Assembly: GCA_022457155.1 (NCBI GenBank)
Contig: JAJGOT010000208.1
Span: forward strand, 1-64,000
DNA: 64,000 bases
Source of the DNA: Cladopsammia gracilis
Taxonomy: Eukaryota; Cnidaria; Anthozoa; Scleractinia; Dendrophylliidae
Reading direction: 5' to 3'
Under the pieces are notes generated by a model. The model did no database searches. It saw nothing but the letters and a program-made list of their open reading frames with translations, and was not told the DNA's origin. The position numbers and the translations under genes are program-made. This document shows positions 57,351-64,000 of the stretch, in pieces; positions within the stretch are counted from its first letter, which is position 1; every line of letters starts with the position of its first letter.

Positions 57351-58131
57351 TTAAGCCACATTCTTTCGTTCATCTTCGCATCTTTTATTTATTTATTTTC
57401 ACACTTTCGACTTCACAAATAATTTTACATTTGATAATGGTGACATGTCGTCGCCGAAACGTCATGTTTTTATATCGCTGATATTTATTCTTAGATGCTG
57501 TAATTCGTATGTATAAACGGTTCGCAAGGTATTAATTACACTCTGCCCTAAAGAATAAAATGCAATATAAGGCCTTCTGCAAAACCAGCAGTTCATTTTT
57601 CTTGCCTTGGCGCTTCTGAAACATCCCGTGTAAACAAGAGCAAACGATTCTTCTTATTCACGCCAGTTTTTAAATTCCTTGCACGAATTCACTAAACAAA
57701 GACAAGAAATACGTGACGGTTGTAAACTTCGGCAAAAGATAGTAGCAAAAGCATCGACTGACGGACGGTAATGTCGCCTTTCTCGTTACGATTAACCTGC
57801 GATCAGGCAGATCAAGCGATCTTTCGTTTTAGAGGGCGAGAGCGCCGGCGATCGCACGTTGCGATCGGGACTTTCATCACTAAATTCGGTCCTTTATAGC
57901 TGTTCTAAGCATCCATAATGCACATTTACAATAGCCAGAAGGTTAGAGAAAGATATAAAACGAAGAAGCGCAGTAATTTCTCCAAGAAAGCGAAGAAATC
58001 TACCTCTAATCGTCTTTGAATCACGGAGAGTAGAGATGTTGACTGGTTGGCGTCAAGATGCAAATAACGTAAAGATTAAATTTCTCCCAGCATGCAGCGC
58101 GAAGCGTGTCCAACACCGCCTGATCCCAGGG

Positions 58132-58168
58132 GTTCTAAAACAGGCTTCTTAATACTGCCAACAAGACC
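58132..58168 (+). CDS. M6P-receptor-like gene, remainder of the interrupted exon
   Basis: Joined to 50246 without the insertion, the frame continues GSKTGFLILPTRP and reaches a donor-like CC then GTAAGC at 58169; if unspliced it stops at that TAA. The hAT element begins six bases on. Which tail the uninterrupted gene used cannot be decided here. Confidence 0.45.
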
Positions 58169-59216
58169 GTAAGCAAGCCTGCAAATAACAGTCGGTCATC
58201 GGACAATTGTCCGGCAAATTTGGGGTTTTGACAGGTGAAAGCTGAGCCTGGTCGGACACACTGACAGGCATTTCAGCTTCAATGAAAAATATTCTTTCTT
58301 GAAATTCGTGGCCAAATATGGAACAAGTTCTTTTTATTATACTACCGCAATACAACGCAAAAATGCTTTGTTATCACTTTCCAGACTTTCGTTTTTCTTC
58401 CGTTCCGAGAATTTATCACGCGCAATGTGTAGTCTCAAATGTCACGTTGAATGTAAACACGCCACATCAAGCGCCAGTATTCCTTTTTGCAAAGGCGTCG
58501 TGAAAGATCGTTTAGCCTCATTTAGTCTGAATTACGTTCCACTGAAAAACTACTAAAATCTGAGGTCTTATGTTATTACTTATTGTCTGTTATCTGCAAG
58601 TGTTGTGAGATAAATTACAGTCGTAATTTGACCCGATTGAAATGTTATACAAATTAAATTTACGGCCCGAATTCTCACGTTTAACCTGAATGCAATCACT
58701 TTCAAAAACTCGAAAAACTGTAAAACGTAACCAATGTTTATCTCGTCCGTATGATCACAAATCAGTTTTGTAGCTCCTTATTTTTTTACATCTTTGGTTC
58801 AAATATTGTTACGACTCACTGCATTGATGATTTTGTGAAAATGTAAAAATTAGTCACGCTTTGTAATCACGGCCACTTCCAATTCCAAAAATAACTTCAT
58901 CTCAAAAACTACCTTCCATTCGCTTAAAACTTTTGCTACACAAAGGAGAGTTATTTTATCAAATTTTCAAGTCTCTGAATGTTACTGCGAGTTTTAAACT
59001 CCAGCTGATGAAATTTGTGCCAAGCTGATAAGCTGCCCATGCGGGAGGTTGTTTCATAGCTGTTTCCGTAATTACCGTAGACGTCGTGGGAAACTTGATA
59101 CGCGGGAAAACACGGAATATGTGTGATCAAGTAAGTGAAGGCAAACTGTAATAGTAGCACGACCGTAGACTTCGAGTTTCATAATCTGTGAAAAAGCATT
59201 CCTTGGTTAGCAAATT

Positions 59217-62200
59217 ATGGATTTTCCACAGCTGCAGTGCGACCCACAGTCTGATCTGAAATATCTAAACCAACGTTTCGTTTCGTTGCTGTCCAGCAAG
59301 TACGAACAAGTGGCGTGTTGGGTGAAACAAAAGCAATCAGTCAAAAATCCTGAATTGTTTGACAAGGATGAGCTTGGTCAAACACTTATTCCAGACGACA
59401 TAATTTTGGGAGAAGAAAGTAGATTCCTTGCTTGCAAAGTGACTGGAGATGGCGACTGTTTGTTAAACTCCGCATCACGTATCCTGGTTGGCAATGAGTC
59501 TCTGAACCATTTTCTGCGTTTGTTGACCACTCTTGAACTCTACACCAACAGCAATTTCTATGCTAAGCACCCTGCGTTTCAAGAGTATCTTAATTCTGGT
59601 GTACTTAATGGTTATGATAAAGATACACTGTTCACATTGTGCTTGACTGCAGAAGGAATGGCTACATGGGATGGAAAGGATCGCATTTCAGCGATAAATG
59701 AAGAAGCAAAGAGATGTTCCAGAGAAAAAGTGTGGTGTGGCATGTTTCACCTTATGGCACTCGCTAGCGTCTTAGAAAGGCCAGTGTATTCAGTATATCC
59801 AAATGCAGCCTCTCGAATAAGAGAGTTTCTCCATAGAAAGATACTCCCACGCATTTTGAACCAGGGGGCACAAGACACCGTTTTCATCATGTGGTCACGA
59901 GATGGCGCTCTAGATTCAACGCCTGGGAGCTGGTACCAGCCCAACCATTTTATTCCCATTTTCAGAGTGCCTCATGTGACAGATTCAAACTTGAGAATCC
60001 CTGGCATTTATCAAGGTGTGATTGGAAGCAAACCTTCACCTGTAAAGAAAAGGCCAGCCAAGGGGATCATCACCAATTTTTTTTCAAAGGTTGACGGACC
60101 GCCCCAGAAAACAATCAAGAGACCAAACAATGAGGTGAAATCAGAAGGTGCCAAGACCAAAAAGATGGATGTCGATCAGGGTAACTCTGAAGCCATGCCA
60201 GCGGTGAAGCCTGACTCCGCTAAGATGGTGTCAAGAAAACTCACCTGTGCCACAGTGGAAAGGTGGAAAACCCAAGACTTGGCACAATATGAAGCAGAAT
60301 CCTGGCTTATATATGATAGCGAGGAAACTAAAAGGGGACACTACTGTACTGCATTGAAATGCAAAGTATGTTGTCAGTTTGAATCCGTGATTAGAAACAG
60401 ACCCAAGTTCTCAAGAGCCTTTATTGATGGCTCAACAAACTTTAGACTTACAAACTTAGTAGACCATGCCAAATCTGATACTCACAAAATAGCACTTTCC
60501 CTCTACAATAAGCAACAAGGTCAACTTCCATCCACTGCAAGCGACAGTAACCAGCAAAATCAACCGAAATTAGAGTTTAGTCTTAATCCCCAGCAGATGG
60601 AAGATTTAAAAAGAAAGTTTGACATCTCTTACTTTGTCGTAAAAGAAGAACTGCCACTCTCAAAATATGAAAAACTCATCGCTCTGGAGAAAAGACACGG
60701 TGTGTCACACGGCTCAATGTACTGCAACAGGACCGCAGCAACAGAGTTTATTTCATTTCAGGCAAACGAAGTTCTTACCAAGCTAACACAAGACGTAGCT
60801 AAATCAAAGTTTTATAGCATCCTGTTTGACTCAACCACTGACAACACAGTCATCGAACAGGAGGCAGTACTCGTCCTTTATTTCGATCCTGCCCCAGCCG
60901 AGCCACAGTTAAGTGGTGACTTGGAGCCAATGGTGAAAGTAAAGATGGGGTTTCTCTCGATAGAGAATTTGAGAAGTTCGGATGCCAAGGGAGTACTAGC
61001 TGGAATCAAGAGGTCACTTGAAAACTTGGGACTTCCACATGAAGAGGGAATCCCCCCTGTCCCCATTGGCCTCGGAGGGGATGGGTGTAGTACAAACAGA
61101 GGTGCAAGCAATGGTGTACAAGCCCTTTTTAAAAAAGAATTTCCTTGGTTCCTATTTTCGTGGTGTGTGGCTCATCGCTTGGAGTTAGCCTTAAAAGATG
61201 CCCTTAGCAATACTTATTTCAAAGAGGTTGATGAAATATTGTTGAGATTGTATTACTTGTATGAGAATAGCCCAAAGAAAATGAGAGGCCTTTATGAACT
61301 CCACCTGGCATACAAGGGGACTTTTCAATTTCTAGAGGGCTCTGTAAAGCCAAAAAGAGCCAGTGGTACTAGATGGATTTGCCACAAGCTGTCAGCTTTG
61401 AAAGTTCTTGTTGACAAATTTGGTTTATTTATTCAGCACTTGGAAACACTAAGCTTGGATAAAACAGTGAAATCGAGTGATCAAGCAAAGCTGGAAGGTT
61501 ACCTAAGAAAATGGAAAAGTGGTAAACTATTTGTTTACGCTTGCTTCTTTGTAGATTTATTACAGCCAGCTGCTGTTCTGTCTCAGGCATTTCAGGCTGA
61601 AGATGTTGATGCAGTAACAGTTTCTTCTGCAATGTCCACAGTGAAGAAACAGCTTGACAATCTTCAGCACAAAGAAGTGCACAAGCTCCAAACGGTTAGA
61701 CACTACGTAGACAAAGTGGAGAACGAAGAATTTCAAGGTGTACAACTTTCAGGTTTTACAAATGCCATTGCACATTTAAGCGATCATGCTAACTACTATG
61801 TGAATTTGTTGACTGATGCAATGGAAGCTCGCCTTGGCGGAAGCACTGACATTGCCTCCATTTCCTCCATCTTGAACTGTGAATCTTGGGATTACAGAAG
61901 CAGTGGAAATGAGTCAATGGATGAGGTCATTTTATACTATCTTAGCCACTTCCAAGAACCCCTCAAGCAACAAGGACTCCAGGCATCACTGCTGCAAGTG
62001 GTCAGTGAATGGCATGACATGCTTGACTACACAGTGCAATATTTGTCACCTTCTTCTCGCCATTATAGAGCAACATGGTACAAGATTTTCCACTCATCAA
62101 GAGCTTTGAAATGGCAAAACATTCTGTTGTTAATCCGTCTACTCTTCACTCTTCCTGTTTCCAATGCAGCCTTGGAGAGAATGTTCAGCAACTTGGGAAG

Positions 62201-62501
62201 GGTGAAGACAACCAAGAGAGCTTCATTCTCCCAGGGAACTCTTCAGGATCTCCTAAGAATCCAAGCTGAAGGACCACCATTGGAGAGCTATGACCCCTCA
62301 ATGGCTGTCAAGGAGTGGGATAGAGCAAAGAGAAGACGACCAAACCAAAAGTCCAGGAAAGTCTACAAGCAGAGGTCATCAAAATGTGTTCTTCTAAAAG
62401 AAGATTCTTCTGATGAAGTCATTTCATCTGAGGAATCTGAAGAGACTCTCTTCGGAAGTGAAGAGGAAGATACAGACACATTTGATTCTGATTCTCCATA
62501 A
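59217..62501 (+). CDS. OTU-domain / hAT transposase fusion protein (1,094 aa)
   Basis: Residues ~65-250 form an OTU-like cysteine-peptidase domain: KVTGDGDCLLNSAS with Cys81 and Asp78/80, and closing WYQPNHFIPIF with His244. Residues ~280-300 have GIITNFFSK, a PIP-box-like motif as in PCNA partners, in a Lys-rich linker. A zinc finger follows (C382, C385, H417, H423). The hAT core has Asp538 in ILFDSTTD, Asp622 in GGDGCSTNRG, WCVAHRLELA at ~649-658, SGTRW at ~716-720 and Glu987 in NAALERMFSNLG of the dimerisation domain. A basic stretch (KRRRPNQKSRK) and an acidic tail end the protein. The ATG at 59217 is preceded by an in-frame TAG three codons upstream, which fixes the start. No internal stop is present. 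Expected role: nuclear cut-and-paste transposition of its own element; the OTU part might remove ubiquitin, but activity is inferred only. Confidence 0.88.
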   Translation: MDFPQLQCDPQSDLKYLNQRFVSLLSSKYEQVACWVKQKQSVKNPELFDKDELGQTLIPDDIILGEESRFLACKVTGDGDCLLNSASRILVGNESLNHFLRLLTTLELYTNSNFYAKHPAFQEYLNSGVLNGYDKDTLFTLCLTAEGMATWDGKDRISAINEEAKRCSREKVWCGMFHLMALASVLERPVYSVYPNAASRIREFLHRKILPRILNQGAQDTVFIMWSRDGALDSTPGSWYQPNHFIPIFRVPHVTDSNLRIPGIYQGVIGSKPSPVKKRPAKGIITNFFSKVDGPPQKTIKRPNNEVKSEGAKTKKMDVDQGNSEAMPAVKPDSAKMVSRKLTCATVERWKTQDLAQYEAESWLIYDSEETKRGHYCTALKCKVCCQFESVIRNRPKFSRAFIDGSTNFRLTNLVDHAKSDTHKIALSLYNKQQGQLPSTASDSNQQNQPKLEFSLNPQQMEDLKRKFDISYFVVKEELPLSKYEKLIALEKRHGVSHGSMYCNRTAATEFISFQANEVLTKLTQDVAKSKFYSILFDSTTDNTVIEQEAVLVLYFDPAPAEPQLSGDLEPMVKVKMGFLSIENLRSSDAKGVLAGIKRSLENLGLPHEEGIPPVPIGLGGDGCSTNRGASNGVQALFKKEFPWFLFSWCVAHRLELALKDALSNTYFKEVDEILLRLYYLYENSPKKMRGLYELHLAYKGTFQFLEGSVKPKRASGTRWICHKLSALKVLVDKFGLFIQHLETLSLDKTVKSSDQAKLEGYLRKWKSGKLFVYACFFVDLLQPAAVLSQAFQAEDVDAVTVSSAMSTVKKQLDNLQHKEVHKLQTVRHYVDKVENEEFQGVQLSGFTNAIAHLSDHANYYVNLLTDAMEARLGGSTDIASISSILNCESWDYRSSGNESMDEVILYYLSHFQEPLKQQGLQASLLQVVSEWHDMLDYTVQYLSPSSRHYRATWYKIFHSSRALKWQNILLLIRLLFTLPVSNAALERMFSNLGRVKTTKRASFSQGTLQDLLRIQAEGPPLESYDPSMAVKEWDRAKRRRPNQKSRKVYKQRSSKCVLLKEDSSDEVISSEESEETLFGSEEEDTDTFDSDSP

Positions 62502-62977
62502 AACACAAACTTTCTTCATTTTAGTTAATTAATATCATTGCAAGATGTAACAGACCCTTCTCTAAATGGAAACAAAATTTAAAATCAATCTCATTTGACA
62601 TAGCAAGAAAGAGCTTGGATTAAAATAGTTAATAGAAATGAGAAAAAAAGTTCAAGGCAATATATCACAATTTCTTTGAGAAATCATGATTTCAAAATTC
62701 CTAAAATTTACAGGTGTTTGTGTGACTAGGGGTGTGGTGCCAATATGTTTTCCGCCAATAATACAAACATTTTTAAATTTGTCGATTATCAACAGGTAAA
62801 TAATACTTGATTTAATGTAAAGGTGCTCTTTCTGGTGTTAGTATTGATTTTTCACTCAGTTGACTTTAATTTTAAGCCGTTTGAATTTTCAACCAACATT
62901 CTGACGAAGGGTCACCGTCTATATTGAAATACAGAACAGAAATGTCTCTAATGTCTCTATTTTAATTTCTAATGACT

Positions 62978-62983
62978 AATAAA
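62978..62983 (+). terminator. Poly(A) signal for the hAT transposase gene
   Basis: AATAAA about 480 bases after the stop codon and inside the element's right end. It is the likeliest poly(A) signal of the transcript. Confidence 0.4.
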
Positions 62984-63085
62984 ATTTTTGTCCGACCAGA
63001 CTGGCTCCTTGTCAGGTCAAAACTTGTCCTTGGCCTGACAAATGACCTGCTTATAGACAAAAATTATTTGCAGGCTTGCGTAAGC

Positions 63086-64000
63086 CAATTAACTTTCTTT
63101 CTTGTTATATATATATTAACCCATTGACACCTTATAAACCGCCCCAAGCCGCCATCACTTTCTTCCAAAGTGTGCTCACATAAGAGAGATCGTGTAAATT
63201 GGGCCAGAAATACATGCAAGAAACATTGAAAATTTGACTGGCAAAATCAAATAAAAATTTGGTCTTCCTACCATTATTGTCACTTCTTGTTAAATTAAAA
63301 TATTTTCACTTTCTCCAACATTTTTTCAGCCCATGCCTTTCAGTGGGTGGGATTCCGTAATGTGGATCCGAATTGCACCTGTTGCACCCATCCAAACTGT
63401 ACTGATAAAGTGTAAACATGGCCTGGCTAAGTAGTTACAGTACATGCATATGCTTTCAAATTTGAATATGTTGAACTAGATAATAATAGTAACACCAATT
63501 TATGTTGGAGCCCTGGTCAAAGCCCCTATGTTGCATTCTTTAGTTTAAACCCTTTCAATCCCAGAGTCAATTATGGAGACATGTACCGGTATTGTTGTTC
63601 TAACTTTTGAGTCTGTTTATGAAATCCTATGGTGTGACCATTCAAATGAAACCTCTTCAGCAATACTTTTGCATGGTACAATTCATTGTTCAAAATTTGG
63701 GATTGTTCATGAATTTTGATTTTTGATTTTTGGCACTCTTGGGAGTTAAAGGGTTAACCAAAGACTTTAGTTTTCGCCTAACATTCCCTTGCAACAGAAT
63801 GTCTATTATTTCCAGTGATTCCTTTTCACCGGACTATTTAAATACAAAACCTGCAGAAACTAAGAATAATACAGTGAAGAGGGAAGCCCACATTGATTGC
63901 AGTTTGAAAAGGCCACTGATTTCTGGACATTGTAGGTACTCCCTTAATAATCTTAACTCAAAATTGAAGAAAAATCCCAAATTTCATTTTGTAAAAATAA
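63086..64000. other. Flank after the hAT element; possible receptor gene continuation
   Basis: Sequence after the target duplication reads GTAAGCCAATTAAC, so the receptor intron would resume here. An acceptor-like CCAACATTTTTTCAG ends at 63329. The following 80 bases are open in two frames (one reads HAFQWVGFRNVDPNCTCC), but neither matches the phase of 58168 with a convincing receptor tail. The rest is AT-rich with nothing recognised. Confidence 0.3.

Larger units (their letters stand above)
52925..57493 (+). mobile_element. Penelope-like retroelement with 12-bp TSD
   Basis: Sequences of ~165 bases at about 52940-53104 and 57343-57490 are inverted copies of each other, containing the GACGTTTCGGCGACGACATG motif usual at ends of these elements. 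GATGCTGTAATT is directly repeated outside (52913-52924 and 57494-57505). Net of later insertions the element is about 1.5 kb: the RT is 5'-truncated but the GIY-YIG endonuclease is present. Confidence 0.85.
50247..58122. mobile_element. 7.9-kb TIR element inside a coding exon (9-bp TSD)
   Basis: Both ends are the perfect 18-base inverted repeat CAGGCGGTGTTGGACACG, and ATCCCAGGG is directly repeated outside (50238-50246 and 58123-58131). A 9-base duplication suits Mutator-like or Merlin-like elements, but no transposase was recognised. Without the Penelope-like insertion the element is about 3.3 kb (50247-52912 and 57506-58122). That part holds a donor-like site at about 50,459 (CTTCAG then GTGAGC), an unrecognised open frame at 51447-51842 and a (TAA)n tract at 52081-52110. 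Confidence 0.85.
58174..63078 (+). mobile_element. Intact-looking 4.9-kb hAT element
   Basis: The 15-base ends CAAGCCTGCAAATAA are perfect inverted repeats. CGTAAG is duplicated outside (58168-58173 and 63079-63084; CGTAAGC if the shared C is counted). Subterminal GGTCGGACA motifs occur in both arms. A single uninterrupted transposase gene fills 59217-62501, and AATAAA at 62978 follows it. hAT elements usually make 8-base duplications, so the exact boundary may be off by a base or two. Confidence 0.85.

Noticed and set aside
58299..58556. 85-codon frame at the left end of the hAT element
   Set aside because: It lies in the 5' non-coding part, lacks family features and is not needed for the transposase, which has its own start after an in-frame stop.

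Overview
The window looks like nuclear DNA of a cnidarian, most likely a stony coral. It is AT-rich and intron-containing, with one large TPR-CHAT gene of the kind expanded in corals. It also holds Tx1/L1-type LINE relics, a Penelope-like element, an hAT transposon, tRNA-like SINE heads and many foldback MITEs. No bacterial operons, rRNA, CRISPR array or intact tRNA gene was seen. Exon models were built by hand from splice sites, reading phase and protein pattern; no transcript data were available.

1-12.9 kb: no gene recognised. The stretch is mostly mobile DNA: foldback elements at 1-402, 553-1346 and 3336-5108, a 1.46-kb element with 6-bp target duplications (6407-7870) carrying a nested MITE, and two adjacent minisatellites (84 bp and 86 bp units) just beyond the 3' end of the first gene.

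12.9-34.0 kb: a six-exon TPR-CHAT gene on the minus strand. The exon phases agree and give a continuous 998-residue frame: a short N-terminal TPR unit, then nine near-identical 40-residue TPRs, then a CHAT caspase-like peptidase domain with its His and Cys in place. Its introns (up to 9.1 kb) hold two dead LINEs, several MITEs, a candidate 3.2-kb TIR element, a cysteine-peptidase-like relic, a minisatellite and a stretch very poor in C on the plus strand.

34.0-43.8 kb: accessory DNA with a TTAA-flanked element, other MITEs, a 68-bp minisatellite and small protein relics.

43.9-58.2 kb: a plus-strand gene for a cation-dependent mannose-6-phosphate receptor-like protein (signal peptide exon, MRH-domain exons, transmembrane exon); a middle exon was not found. 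Its transmembrane/tail exon is split by a 7,876-bp element with 18-bp terminal inverted repeats and 9-bp target duplications. That element holds a Penelope-like retroelement (12-bp duplications), which holds two inverted copies of another MITE, one of which holds a further element. The Penelope reading frame can be followed across both inner insertions.

58.2-63.1 kb: a 4.9-kb hAT-type element sits exactly at the apparent 5' splice site of the interrupted receptor exon. It encodes an intact 1,094-residue protein that joins an OTU-type cysteine-peptidase domain, a PIP-box-like motif, a zinc finger and a complete-looking hAT transposase. This fusion protein and the stacked insertions in the receptor gene are the most notable things in the window.
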